Assembly (NCBI RefSeq): GCF_021155765.1
Contig: NC_060108.1
Location: 14,533,025 to 14,597,024, forward strand
Source: Diprion similis
Lineage: Eukaryota; Arthropoda; Insecta; Hymenoptera; Diprionidae
Direction: 5' to 3'
Length of the DNA stretch: 64,000 nt
In this document: positions 23,851 through 38,500 of the stretch, piece by piece
Layout: every line of letters begins with the position of its first letter
How positions within the stretch are numbered: position 1 is the stretch's first letter
Position numbers and translations under genes: made by a program
The notes under the pieces: model-generated
Seen by the model: the letters and a program-made list of their open reading frames with translations, nothing else
Databases searched by the model: none
What the model was told of the DNA's origin: nothing

Positions 23851-26800
23851 GCCCGGCATTCAGTCGTATAAATTATATCGTGCACACGATTTTCGTGTTT
23901 TCACACTATGCATGTTGCTTCGTAGGTATAATCGGTAGATACACGGGAAATTGAATTTCAGCCATTGTACAAGTGATTCTCGGCAATGATAAAACTATTT
24001 TTAAACACGTTTGACGAAATGATTTCTTGATTCCAAATGTCTGGCTTGAAATAGAGATAAAGTTTATATCCTCAAGCTTTCCTAATATATTGTAACACGT
24101 GCCTGTGAAGTATTTGCGGAAGTCCGAGTTCGACGTCATTGACACGTCTCCGATTGTATTTTGGGTGAAATATCGTATTGAATAGTCGTCAGGTATCAAG
24201 CGTTATTTCACACCTAACAACAAATTACAGCAAAAGTAATTTAGCCATGGTTTTATTCTCAACAACTAACCAAGCACTGAGAATACGTTTTGTGGAATAA
24301 ATTGCCAGAAAAATGTAGCGACAGTCGCTTATGTGCATAAGCGTATTTGAATAATCTGAATTTTGGTCAAATCCAATCTCAGTTCAAGAAATCTTACATG
24401 TAACCTTACCACCGAACCCGGGTAGAGTAGGACGTTGATTCCCAGGGAAAAATTAGAGAAACTCGACGCCGGATGGGGTGATATCACTATTCCGGAAACG
24501 TCCGAAGCGGACGCGGCAGGGGGGAAATAAGGAAAGAAGGAAAGAAGAGGAAAGAAGGAAAGAACGGACGGTGTATCTGTCCATCTGATCGGAAGGCGAG
24601 GGTATCGAAGATGCGAATCGTACCGAATCGTCGCCGGTGTATGTCTGTGTACGTCCGTACCGTTGGCAGTAGTAAACAGGACGGCTGGGCCGCCACTCGC
24701 CTGTTCTCCGTCTTATGTCGTCCCATTTACACCGGGCGGTCGTTTCGGCGCGGACTCTTCCGTACAGAGTAACTTAAGGGTAGCTGCCTGCGTGGCGGGC
24801 GGCCAGCATGCCGGACAAAGAAAGCTCTGCCCTCCTTGTCCCCGGCAGTCGGGAGGAACCCCAGGGATGAGAATGGGATTCGGAATGGGAATGGGAACGC
24901 GGGGAACGGGGACGATTCTTTACGCGTCTAATTGACCGCAGAGATAACGGGCTCCCCGCGCTCTGCAGGTATAATAATACTTCTTTCGCCTTCCGCCGCT
25001 AATGACCCCACTAATCGGCGATCGCTGCTGGTATTTCTATGTCATACGTATATTGTGTAGGTATAGGTATGTAAAGATGAACGAATATCTGAAATTATAC
25101 TTTTTATTGAGAGCATTGGTTTTTTACTTTCACCCACGTATGAAGTTTTTGAAGAAATGATTGACACATCGGATGAACGGTGTCGTTCGATAGAACAAGA
25201 ATAATTTTTTCTTCATCATGTAGATAAAATTGGAAATCGTATAGGTTTATTTATAGATATCCTGTAGGACATCGCATGCAGGGTCGTCACTGGGTGATGA
25301 AAAAGGTTTGCGGTAGTTTGTTTCAGGGTGCGCAGAGACAATAGCCCTTCAACGAGTGAAGTGTGGCAGATGCGAGGATTCAGTTCCATACCGTCTGATG
25401 CATCAGAGACACGCCAAAAAAAGGAATATAAACGTAGGAAAAAAACGTGGACAAAAAATAAGAGTACAGCCACCCGCAGCGCGAGACCTAATCTAAACTG
25501 TCCCATAAAGTATCGCCACTACAGCTTACGGGTGAGGGATATAACTGCAGTGAATCCTTGCTGAATGGGAAAACTTTATAGCAGCTAGTTTGGTTGGTCA
25601 ATTCGGAGCGGCTAATCGGCCGAGGTTGCATCCGTCAATTACGATCGACATCCACTTTGCAGGTGTATATGGTGCACCTGCCTTATTATTACATGTATAC
25701 GCAAACCCTGGCGATGATGTCGCTGCTGCGTGATGCGGGGAGAGAGTATCGGGGATCGGGGGGTAGCTGGGTGAAGAGTCCGATCGACGGTATACGAGTA
25801 TAAGTATTCCCGAAGGCAAGGGGCAATTTGTCCCGGTCATTTGGCGAGTCCGCGGGGACTGCCCGACTGTAATCCAATCACTAGCCACACTATCCCTCCT
25901 TTTCTCTCTCTCACTCTCTCGCCATCCTCTCCGCCGCTTCTTGCCCGGCGGGACAAGAGAACCAACGTGACCCTTCGTCAGTCGTCCTTGTCCTCGTCTT
26001 CGTCCTCGGACGCAACGTTCTTCAGGATTCGGACTTCTCGCACTCAACGACCAATACGAACCCCAATCAAGAAATCGTTCAAAGAATCTCTAGTAGATGT
26101 AGAAACTATATAACTATGTGCAGACCACACACGCGTTTCTATTGGGTAGTTAGATAAGTAGATAAATAGATAGATAGATCGATCGATCAACCGATTGGGA
26201 TTTTACTGCGGCCATGAGCGAAAATTATTCCTAGTAAAGAATATTTTATTGGAATCCTCGAACTATCCTGAGGTCCACACTCGCGGGACTGTATTCTCAT
26301 CAATTTCCTTTATACCCGTAGGCACCAGAAATGTGTACATGGGAAGGTCATCAATTCATCGGAGACGATCTCACGGTCGATGGACACTTATGCGGAAAAA
26401 GAATCGACTTGAATAACCATAGATTTGGCTTTCTGCATCCTCGAGGGAAGAGACTGGTAACCAGAAATACACGAAGAGATCGAAGGAAAAGCGAAGGTCA
26501 GAAAAAAAATTCCCAACCTCTTGCATCTTTTACGAATGACATTTGTTTCTTCGCTGACGGGTTTGAGCCATAAAATCATGAACAAAAAATATGCAAGAAA
26601 TTTCTTTACTTGTCCGAATGTGGTATAATATGAATTTGGCGGTGCTGACTTTATAAAAATGTTCATTTTACAGTAGCTATAGGTAGATACGTGTGATTCT
26701 CTCGTTCTGATATATTTAAAAACGTTCCAATGGTGAAAATTGTGCCCCCAGGCAAAACGGCATACGTGATCTTTGAGCGTGTTGAGAGGGTCCATATTGG

Positions 26801-29800
26801 CCTAGTTGCAGTTCTCACCCTTGCTTCGGTCGCCTCGCTCCTTAAGCCTGCAGTGGCCTGGTTCCAGCGCCGATGCAGCATCCCGGAATCCAGGAATCCA
26901 AAGATCACGAACCGTCGATCGGAAAACGGTGAGTGCGTTATTATTAATAATTACCCGGAGTAGAAATGATTGCGGTTATATCGATCCCGGGCGATTGTTA
27001 CGGTACGCGAGAACCGCGACACCCTACCGCGATCCATTATACACGTAACGCTGGTCTCTCGCAATTACAAGCCTGTGATTTAGGGCGCAACGCGCCACGG
27101 TGCGCAGCAGTGCAGGCTATGTGTACATGATATACGTATATAAGTTATACATAGGTGCAGGGGAGTTCTAGTCGTAGGTATAACACTGCATGAAGGTGGA
27201 CAAGTCATGGTGCAAACCTCTTGATTTATTACCCTGGATACAAATTAATACAAAACGCTTATAATTGTACGCGTTCTACACGATATTCCCGCGCTGTTGT
27301 TGGTGCACTGTGTTATTACACGCGTTTATTAAATCGGTCACGGGGATCTACTCGAATAATCACCCTCCCCTGCGATGATCCATCCTTAACAAAGTCTCGA
27401 GAGCTCTCCCTTCTATTTCTATTGTTGTAGGCAATTAAGCGGCAGACTACGTGTGACAAATATAGAACGCAGTTTTACTGTTTCTTTCTTTGGAATATGT
27501 TTCTTTATACTATGCGGAAAGACAAAACTCCGTTCACATGAATAAAAATGAACTTTTCACGTCAACGGAAAAATTTCGGAATTCTCAATTCTTTCTTAGT
27601 TCACAGTCAATCTATAAATCTTACAACGTGATAGAAGTTTAAAAAAAAAAAAACTTACGACAAATAGAAATGTTTAAAAATGAAAATATGGCGAAGATCT
27701 GTTCCCTCGTAAATGTACAATACATGGGTTTGCGGGTGATTAAACGGGACGTCATGTGAGGTGCGGTGTCTGATCCTTCGCCACGTTCAGCCGAGTGCAA
27801 TCTGGAGCGCGAGCAAATACTTACTCGAGTAAAATTAAAAACTACGAGTTGCCCCTATATCGATCGGCACCGTCGGTGTTTGTGCTTATCGAGACTGCCC
27901 GCCATGCGAGGGCGCAACTTGGGTTGCCTACCGATTGGCGCTTCTAAAAAAATACGCAGCTCACGGCTCGGTCCGGAGTCCGAGCGGTCAATAACTGACG
28001 ATGAAGGACACCTGAAATCCTCGAATTTGTTTATGTGGATTGTGGGTACACGGAATGCGTCAAGTTTCTATCTGCGGGATTATATTTCTCTATAGAGGGT
28101 GAGCGAGTCGAGGGTAGGCGATCATCAAACACTGAAAACATTCGAGATATCTCTGTACAGCAGGACAGAAATTAATTTCAATTTCAAACGTTTGGGGTAT
28201 AAGACGTACGTCACATGCTTCGACGATTTTGAATAGCGGCGAAGATTGACCTGAAGACGGGATACCCTCGTCCTCCTCGGCGTAACTCCAGCTCAGTTTT
28301 AGCTCGGTATATTGGACAAGAAGTTGCAGGAATATTCATCTATACACCTTCCAGAGCGGTGCCACCCCGAAACATCCAGAGAATTATTCTCGAGTATTAT
28401 GCGGCATTCTTAATTGACCGAGCGTTAGCTCCGGGATTATTTTAAAACCTTTATTGTTACGTTTATGTACCTCTTAAGTTGAACCCGAGTTAAGACCGCT
28501 GTGCCTATAACGACCCCGTGAGCAGGGAGGGGGACGAACCGTCTCGCTATATTCACGTCTTTATCTTACATCGCCAGCGAGTTACCTGCCACCCGACGTT
28601 ATAACTACATTGCAGCGTTTCGGGGAATTTTATATTATCTTCTTTGAGCCACGCCTCATCGTCATCCTCTCACTCCCTCCAACTTGCTTTACTGTACAGT
28701 GTGTATAGCTCTCCCTCTATTATACCTACCATTCGCGCAAAAGATGTTACGATCCGCGATTCTTTTACCCTCCGGGTGCTTTACGAAGCCGTTGCCTTTT
28801 ACCTCGAATTCTGAAGTCGCTTTTTGAGCTGACCTGCCAGGATGATCTATACTATTTTTAGTACTTACATAACGTTTGATACGATTATTTTTATTAAGAA
28901 AATTGTTCATCATTGGGTTTACAATTTTATATATAAGTAAGCGTCTCGTGGAATTCAACTTTCATCCCAAAATCTATCCTGTCTTAGATTATTACGGTTC
29001 GAATAGAGAGATGTGCAAAGTTTTGCGGGGAGAACGGGCTTGCAAAAGTTTTACACTTTCTTATGTACGAACTTTCTCACGCAAAGTTCTTAGAAACACT
29101 TTTTGAATACGCTAACCGCGCGTTTTTGCTGCAATCGTATTACAGGTTTGAAAAATAAGTGAAACAATTGAAAATCATATGACTGGTACCGATTTTTACA
29201 TAAGAAACTAAATTTCATTGGTATGAAAGTCTTCACGCTCACGACCATGAGCTGATCCCGCTAATCGCGTTTCTCTCACCCGCAGAGTTTTCTTAGCCAG
29301 CGACGGTCAAGTGATTTATCCACAGGGGTTCTCCTCCCTTCGGCAGATACACCAGGGGAAAATCGCTAATGAATTTTGACCCGCGAGGCGACTAACTAAG
29401 ACCGGGATCGCAGTCGGCAGAGGGCGAGAAGAATGTAGGTATAAGCTGTAGATCGAAAAAGTGAGGAGGAAAGTTCTCGATCAGCGTGCATGGAACAGCT
29501 CACGTGTGCGATGGGGTTTGACGGCGTGCAGATGTGTGGAATATATATATTCCCCGTTGAATTCAGGCGAAATTATGCGTGAAATACACCGCGAAAAATC
29601 GTTCGAATCTCCCCCTTATTTCGAAATTCGAACGAACACCTGATTTTGTATGCGCCAACCGTACCATGGCGCATCACGATGTCTTCCCGTAAATTTCAAC
29701 GCGCAGGGATGGGTATTCAGATAGACACTCCGCCAGCCCCGACGCCGCGTTTGATCGCCTTCGCATATAGCCTTCGATACCAGCCACGCTAACTGCTACT

Positions 29801-31556
29801 GACCGTTCAACGTTCGTCCAGGACGAGGAGCCACTTTGCCCGTCAATCTCAATAAAACCTAGAACCGACGGCCTGAAGACTAAGCCATAGACGATGCATG
29901 CACACTATACACGCGTACGAATTCCGCCGACTGAATTCTCAGTTCTTTTCCATGCAGGATTTCGGCGAACCTGAAATCATATATTAAAACTATTCTTGCC
30001 GTTACATTATTCGACGTGAAATATCGCTCAGTGACTGCTAAGTCCTGGATGTCGTCGTACTGCTGAAATAAACTTCGAAGCGTAATACTCAATGGTGCCC
30101 ATTTTGATTTTGTGCCAGATTCAATGATGAATATGACATAGTGCTCAAAGCTTAAAAACAAAAAAAAAAAAAAAATATGCAATGGAAAACTGTTTTATGG
30201 ATTAGCATTCCATAATGTGAAACATGTAAAACAAAAATCCTAGCTGAGTCAACTAAACGAGCTTAAACTGTTCTCAATCTTCTTCATCTCAGGCTCATAA
30301 TACCTTATACCTGTAGCCTGTGTCAAAAAAGCCTCCCACGCTTATACGGACAGGTATGCACATAGTTATACGATATCTCATGTGGATAGGCGGGATAAAT
30401 AAAGGTATATATAGGTGGGCAATATTTAAACGATACCTAATCTATGTTCCCACTGCACGTGTGTATTGCTACGTTCAGCAGCGCTTCGCAGCTATCGCAT
30501 TATTATAATTCGCGGTCTCGAGCGACGTGCTGTATCTGCGGTTCGGATGGCCGAGCGGCTCTCGCGGGGTTGAGATTACAAGCCCGCGAAGGTAAAGCGG
30601 GAGTAGAAAGCGCCGTTAGGTGCTTGACCAGTGTTATAGATATCATAAACAAGGACCCTCTGAGGTGACCAGGGTGCACTGCCGCTCGCACGCCCCATCC
30701 GCTATCTGGAATCCGCACAAGTGACAACAACCCTATCCTGCCTCCGAGTACCCGGGGTATATTTGCTGTTAATGAATATTCATACGGTGTTCGGCTCTCA
30801 GCCGTACCCACCGCAGAAAAGTGGACCGCTTAAAACGAGGCCGACAACCGTGAACGTGCCTCCAACGTTAGCTCTTTTAAAAAGACAGGGGAACGTACGT
30901 GTCGTGGGGATCTATGTTTTTTGTGCAAAAATCAATCCCGTCAAATTTTGGGTAAGCTGAGTGAAATTTTGTGAAATTTTCTGCTCAACACCAGCAGATT
31001 GACAAGCGAAACTAAATTTCATATATGTGGCAAGAAAGAACGAAGTTGATAAAAAAAACTGACGTTGGTCGGTAAGTTTTACAGAAAACGGTCTTTCGTT
31101 TTACGAGCATGATAGTTGATTAATGAGTTATTTCTACTTTTCAGTGTTCTCGGAGGACAGATAAATTTTACTTTATATTCTTTTATACAATACAGCACTA
31201 CTGTGTGTCCTGAATTCGAAGTAGCAATTGTCCAAAGCTATGCTTTTTAGACCCAGTTTTGAAACGAAGTTCGGTCGTCGTTTCCTTCACGGATACCCAA
31301 CACACGTAGGCGTACCATCTTGGGCACATATACAGGGCAGCGAATCGCGGATCTTGGAATCGGGGAATCGCGCGGTTCGGAGTCCGTAAATCTTTCGGGG
31401 CGAGTACGTTTTCCGGGGAATACAGACGCGGGGCGAAGAAGCGGCTCGCAGCTCCCTCCCGGCGAGTATCCGCAGCCGGAGTCCGATGTTTTGATTCTGG
31501 TTGTTATAGGGAACGCATAGATCACTTCCCCCGAGGCTATAGACGGCAGCAGTTAG

Positions 31557-31582
31557 GGCGACGGCGACGGCGACGGCGACGG
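31557..31582. repeat. (GGCGAC)n microsatellite
   Basis: Four tandem hexanucleotide copies. Confidence 0.85.
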
Positions 31583-34500
31583 AGGCACCGAGGGTGACCC
31601 GGTGGACACAGACGATTTATTGGACGGTCAGATATATATGATTATTTAAATCTTCCGCCGAGGTTAGCGCCTCATCGTTCGCTGTTCTATTACTTATACA
31701 CATAATACCATGCGGTCTTGTAAGGGCTAGTTTGGGACTCCTGAATACCGAGACCGAGATGTCGTCATCCCCTATTTCGCGGCGGTGAATAGACAACGCG
31801 AAGGAGTCGCATGATCGTAATTCGTGCCGCTGGGGCAGGCCTCTAGGTATGTAAATATCGAGCAGTAAGACTTAGGACTCGTAAGAATCGACTTATCTAG
31901 GGACGAGTCCGAGCCGCGACACGTCCTGGGCGGGAGCTGGCTTCATCTTATACGCGATCCTTACGCGAATCGTAACTCTGCGGGCTCTTCCTCAGGGCCG
32001 CCAGTCAGTCCTGAACCCATCTCGTATGTGTATCACCGAAAGAATTTGCTTCACCCTACCCCGTCAAACGAGATCGCGAAATCAAACTGCGCCGTCTTTC
32101 CGGATGCTCATTTAGTCTTTTTTACCTCCAATTCCTGAGAAAAATTATCCCTTCGTTTTCATATTTGAAATTTCTGTTACCTATCCAGATACAATTTGAC
32201 ATCCTACATGCACCTCAGACGATCAGCTGCAGGGAGAGTCGAGATTCGATAGATTCGGTAAGGTATTGCACTTAACGTACATGTGCAATAATATGGGAAT
32301 GTGTCGGTGCAATGTGGGGACCTGGAATGCCCGTGAGTTCTGAGTCGTGGCTAACAACTATGGAGGGAATCTTGGTTCTCCCTTCCCGGAGCGATTCAAC
32401 CTCGTCGATAAAACTCCTTTGCGTGGATTAGTTCGCTCAATCAGGAAATATACTCGGGGCCCCCATAAAATCTCTTCCGTCTCTTCTTCATCTCCTCCCG
32501 TCGTCTTTTCCTTCTTCTTCTTCTTCTTCTGCTTCTGCCTCTACGTCGCGTTTTGCCCTGCGACCGAGCCCCTATCCCTCTGGAAGAGTATATCTGTGCA
32601 TCAGCCAGCTCGCGTACTTCCCCCATACCCAAACCGAAGTCGGGACATGTCTCACGTCCCACTACCCTCAAACCCTCGTCTCTATCCGCGAATATCCCGC
32701 ACGCGTAACTCGCTTCGTAGGTATACGAATGTAGACGCGCTTACGGCTTATATGCGATACTATTATATGCGGGAGAATCCGGGAACACTTTTTTCAGCAA
32801 AATTGGAACCGCATATTATGTACATTCCTATGTGTACTAAGTATGTATGGGGGTGTGGGTAGCACGTATTTAGAGGGTATTGATATATAATAAACTACAC
32901 AACGTAAGATTTATTGTAACCTTAGATGTAATGGATAACAACGATATGCCTATTCATGTCTGTAGAATTTGACGGCAATTGCAACGAGAATTTCCTACTG
33001 GTTCCAGTTACAGGGCTACTTAATTTAGGCGGTTCCTGGCTCTTCTGCAGTTCTCAATCATCCCATTGTAACTCGAGGTATGAAACTTGAAATACGCCTA
33101 CAATAGTTGAAAGAAAAGTGATTATTGAAGTGACAGTATCAGTGTTTCTTCCTGAAAATTAATGGCAATATTTTTTCTGGGGATTTATATTAAACAAAAG
33201 ACGCCTCCCGTTGCACAATGAATACAACGATAAAGAGTAATTCCTGTCGATACGAGGGACGCTTCTCGACACGTTCAAAGAGGGGTTGCAGGAGGAAATT
33301 CTGTAATGGGTGCAGATGGAGAGGAGCAAGAGTAGGGATATGCAACAACGTGTATAAAGAGACGCACGTGAGTCGTAGTCAATTCTCCGGCAGTTAACAA
33401 ATTGTTGCAGCAGGCTGCGGGGGTTGACGGGTACCTACGGGGGTGCTTGCGGTTGGCAGGATAATACGTCGTTACCCCACCCACGCTCCGTTTGCCCCGA
33501 ATCCCGCGTGTCGCACGCGTCGGGGTGGCCGACCGAGTCGTTCCGTAATTAAAATCGTCCCATCATTACAATGCCCTGTGCGGTACGGGACTCGATCGTA
33601 TAAACCGGGGTTGTTCTGCCGGGACAAATTCACTGGAAATATCGCGGCTCGCCTGGACGCGGAAGTGACCCTTCCGGTTGTCGGTGAATCCGTATATGTC
33701 AACATCCTGCACAGGTAGAAAAAACAAGTTATTGTCTTTATACATATATATTTTTTTTAGGCTCGCAGAATATTTCATTTTTTTTTTTTTTATGTAGCAA
33801 GTGTTTAGAAATATTGCGACGAGTTCCATCAGTTTTGTTTTCATCATGTTGCCAGTTGATAGATATTGGAATATACTTATATTCATATTGAGGAAGTAGA
33901 TGCGAGTCACGAATCAATACTGTTTTGCTCATTTTATTTATACGAGGTAGCAGCACATTGAGTATTCATCAAAGTCGTCATCAACATTCGTGGACTACGA
34001 ACGTTTTCCAAAAAAAAAAAAAAGGCTAGAAATAGCAACATTTTATACATTATATATTTTGTTAGGAAGGTAATGATTCTATGTAATCCGACGACGACAC
34101 TTTTTTTTCATCACAATGGTATCAGTAAATAATCAACTTTTCAAAATTGCACTGATATTGATTTTGGTAAAAACACAAGAGTATTAAATCTACTATTTAA
34201 GTATACTAAGAAATATTCGTCGCACAAAAATGTAAAACCATCGAACGTTTGGAAAAATTATCGTAATCTAATGCATGAATTTCACAAGATATAACTAAGA
34301 ATCAATGCCCACATTAATTATTCCCAGTTTATTTTTGTGTGCGTGATGTAGGTAAGTATACATATAGATAAAAAGTTTTTCTCACGGCGCGGCGTCGGGG
34401 TGAGTAGAGGGTGGGGCGTTGGAACCCCGCAGTCGTGATTTCACGCCGTTTAAAGTACAAAGCTGAACTTGTCCGTACGCGGGGCGCAGCGCCCTATATT

Positions 34501-35594
34501 CCCTCTTTAACCCCGGCGCGATCCTTCACCTCTAGCCCTCGCCCTCGGCCTGCAGCCCCGGGGGTTTGAGGACCGGATCGCGAAGGTCGCCGGACGTCGA
34601 GAGGCCGACGGCTCCTGTCTAATGACGTGTGCCGGAGGACGCCGCGGCACTTTGCTGGCCTATCTTACATGCCCTCGCGGTACTCGGGCGTTATTAATGA
34701 CAAACGCCTGCTGAGTCAGTGAAGAGAGCGGCTCCGCGGCATCTTGAAACTTTAATATCGCGCGAGACCCAATAACGCGAGGCTCTCCGATCCCGGACGA
34801 AACCACCACCGAGTAGGTACGTCTACAAAGATGATAATGCGTCGTGAACTTCCCACAGTGTGTCTGGTGGAATCCTTTTTTTCTCGATATGGACCTTTTT
34901 CACTCACTTCCATTTAATACAAATTGGATTCGTTGTGTACAATTCGTCAGGTTTTAGCAATGTGCGAAGAAACCCATTGTAATATGTGTTTACAAGTTTT
35001 TAAACCCAACTTAAATTCAATTTCATTGCGATTTTGGGAACGTCTACAAAATTTATAGTCAAATTTATCGAGCGGCGGTTCAGATAGTTTTGGAATGAGA
35101 ATATTATTTTCTTACTCATGAACTGTGTTCAAAAGTATATGTTTCGAGTTCTTGTGACAACACTGTAATCAAATACTGTGCATATAATTACGACCATAAT
35201 TTTACTAAAAATGCATACAACAGGTTAAATTTTGTTTGCACATGTCTTATTTTGCTAAAATTATGAACAGGAACAAAATTTGTAGAATATATTACAGTGT
35301 CTGATAATAACTCGTCGACTGATCGAAGGCTACAATTTAACAAATGATGAAAAACACTCGGTCGATAGAAAAATACTCCCTGTTGACAAAGTCTCTAACT
35401 GTATTTAAGCTTTGCATGAATCGTTAATCGACGGCGAGTCGAGCGCACGCGGCGTGATTGTAATCAGTGCGCGCCGCAAGCCGGAAGGCCAGTTGAATAT
35501 TTAATAACGAGTGACAACGAGGGATGGAGGCATTGGGGGCTAGTCTCGCTTCAAAGGTGTACCCTCTATAGTTACCCGATCGCCGGACATTGCG

Positions 35595-38500
35595 ATGGTT
35601 GAATTACAACGCGAAAAAACTCGGCCTCGAAGCTCCGCGTGGCGACGCGTTCTCACGAAACAAGCACGAGAATTTTGTCTATCAACCGGACTCCATGGGT
35701 ACAAGTACATTGCTCAGAGTCAACGCTCAATTCACGAAAGGTAACGAGGGATGCAATTTACGGGCGATACCAGCTGCTCAAGTTCTCGATCTCTCCGGTC
35801 CACCTCCTTCTAACACGTTGTAATTAAATCCAATTGTAATTAAATGTGTTACCTTGCACAGGGCGATTTGGGCTGTAGGAGTTGCTATTTCCCTCTGCTG
35901 TGCCATTGCTTTGATGCAAATCGCCTGGGAGTACAACACATCACATTTAACTCTCACTGTGATCGAATCTACTCATCACGGTATTTGGAACTACAGATTT
36001 CCCGCCGTCACCATCTGCGATCTCAACCGTGTATCGCTCAGCCGAGCTCAGGATTTGGTCAATTCTCTGCAGTAGGTTACGCTGTGATGCATATCTTAAT
36101 AGGGCAAATGTTACATGTGTATTCATGAATACGCTTTTACTGTTTATCATGGGTATTACTTCGCTATGTTTAGACGTAATTCAGATTTATCGTAAAATAC
36201 AGACGCATTGAACTATTGCGAGGTGCAATACTAAATAGTAGAATTGAGCATGAAGTAAGTCAGATTAGATGCTAAACGCTTCTATTATTGGCCTTTTTTA
36301 ATGCAAAATGCACATTGAGCGTACGATCGTATTTTACATTGTATAACTGATTCCTACCGTGATCGGATATCTGTACTTTACGAGTCGTCGAAAGAATATA
36401 GATTTTATAGCAGAATGTACAATTGTTTATAATTGCAATATTTTTAATTATATACTTGTATATAATTGATTTATAAAATCGCAGGGGACCACGGTTGGCC
36501 AATGAATCGGCTGAAAGTCTGGTAGCCGAGATGCGACTTCTAAACAGGCTTCTTAATCCAGATATGTCTAGCCAAAACGTTTACACCAACCTGAAGCGGC
36601 TACAGAAGATATTCGACGACAACAAATTGACGATTCCTGACGTCATGAAAATGGTATAAGACCTTCACGTATCATACGAATAATACTTGCCGAAGGGACT
36701 CGCGATTCTTTCTTGTTACTCAATATTGTACCCGCACCCGGACTAAAAATAAAGTATGTCGACCATGCAGGTAACGAGAAACTGCTCCGAGATAACAGTG
36801 AGATGCAAATGGAAGGGGAAAATCATCTCTTGTGACTCGATATTCGAGTCATCTCTGAGTCGTGATGGTATCTGCTGCAGTTTCAACTACCTCGGAGTCC
36901 CAGATCGTAAAAAATCCGGGTAAGCATAATAATATCAAAATGAAATGCGCCCGAAGGTGCTGCATATCTACCGGAAACACCCCGAGAATTATTAATATCA
37001 TTGAAATATTATCTCCTGACTTCTTGCTCCCAGAAGCAATCGGTATTTTCAGTTTTGTCGAAGACCCAAGGTCCAACTGTGGTAGTAATAGTTAAGGTAT
37101 GATAATATTTCCAATGAGAAAACTAATCTTTTTTCCTTTGATTTAGGCACCCTATCAAAAATTTTTTGAAAGAATTCAGCGTGTAATTTATAATTACATG
37201 ATTTATTTTTTAAATTCACATAATAAATAACAAAACACGAATCATCAGAAATACTAGTTAAAAAATCATATAGTCAAATATACATATATTGAACTACATG
37301 GTTTTTGATATGGTATATCTGATTATTCGTGCTTTTCTAATTTATTATGTAATTTATCATATATTTTATCCAATTTACAAGATAAATCATGTAATAAATT
37401 ACACGCTGAATTCTTTCTAAGTATCATATACTGTCAGGCTATGTTTGTATCAAAAATGAGCTCTATTTATATGCTCCCGAAAAAACTTAAAAATGTAGAG
37501 CCTGACGATGTTCACATTAATCTTACCAATGACTTAACCCGAGATGTAATCCTGCAGAAAATCATTAAGACTATTTGATACTGCAGGCGCATACCAAAGA
37601 GGGTGACGGCTTGTGGCTTTCAGACTGGATTGTCGGTGATGTTGAACCTGGCGCCCTTAGATTATCACGCAACACTTTTCGGAGGCTACGGTCTCAAGGT
37701 AAATTTACCTCCGCGTCTGTGAAAATCGTGTATTCGTTTTTGCGCAATGGTGTGTAATTTATATTATATGATTGTTATTATATGCAGGTGATTCTCCACG
37801 ATCCGTACGATTACCCTGACCGTAACGCGGCGAGCAAGTTAATCCGTATGGACGAAGAAACGTTCCTTAGCGTTACCCCGGAAGTGACCTACTCAACGAA
37901 TGATGTGCGCAATCTTCCCCTGTCAAAAAGAAGTTGCATATTCTCGGACGAGGGGGAAGACTTAATCGCACCGCCTGGCAATTACTCCTACCACAATTGC
38001 CTCAGCATATGCCGATTGCAAACGATATGGGAGAAATGTGGATGCATTCCCTATTATCACAAATACCTACGTTTTGCCTCTGTTGGCCTTGCAGAAAACG
38101 GTATATACACGATGTTTGCATTTTTTTTTTTTACAATCATTCGTCAAGCGATTACAATTTCGTCTCCGTATATGTTTCCATATTCCAGACGCAAACATCA
38201 ACGTAAGAATCTGTAACCTGACCGACGTGAAGTGTGTCTACGATTTCCGGGGTTCGTAATCAGGATTTTTCATATCGTCAATATACTAACAATGAAATGC
38301 GCGTGTTTTCGAGAATACTAACCATACGACGTATAACACAGGCCCGTACAAGCAACACGTCGAGACAAAAGTAGACCATATTGCATTAAAAAAAAATTAA
38401 ATCACCGAATTAAATGTCCCGCGGTGCATATACCTACTTGAATACACGCTTATGCATTCAAATTGATAAACTCATGTGTGAGCAAGAAAAAAAGCGGTTG

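Larger units (their letters stand above)
22551..35594. other. Intergenic stretch, no supported gene
   Basis: GC-rich islands lie at about 22.9-23.86, 24.44-25.0, 25.7-26.04, 31.26-31.64 and 34.38-34.80 kb, separated by AT-rich DNA. Simple repeats include a run of 13 C at about 23,838-23,850, GATA units at about 26,151-26,188, and GGCGAC units at about 31,557-31,582. The longest frame (149 codons, minus strand, 25,598-26,047) is low-complexity and unsupported. A Maf-site-like TGCTGAGTCAGTG lies at 34,709-34,721. The spacing of the islands is compatible with long-range enhancers, but this is not shown by sequence alone. Confidence 0.5.

Noticed and set aside
25598-26047. 149-codon minus frame
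   Set aside because: Arg/Ser/Pro low-complexity reading of a GC-rich island, contradicted by equal-length frames on the other strand.
30510-30600. tRNA-like stretch GATGGCCGAGCGGCTC followed by a 7-bp GC stem
   Set aside because: Resembles a Ser/Leu tRNA D-arm, but there is no GGTTCGA T-arm, no matching acceptor stem, and the putative anticodon loop is too long.
35590-35823. 77- and 62-codon frames overlapping channel exon 1
   Set aside because: Another frame (ATG at 35595) gives the family N-terminus GLHGYKY and the correct splice phase to TM1.
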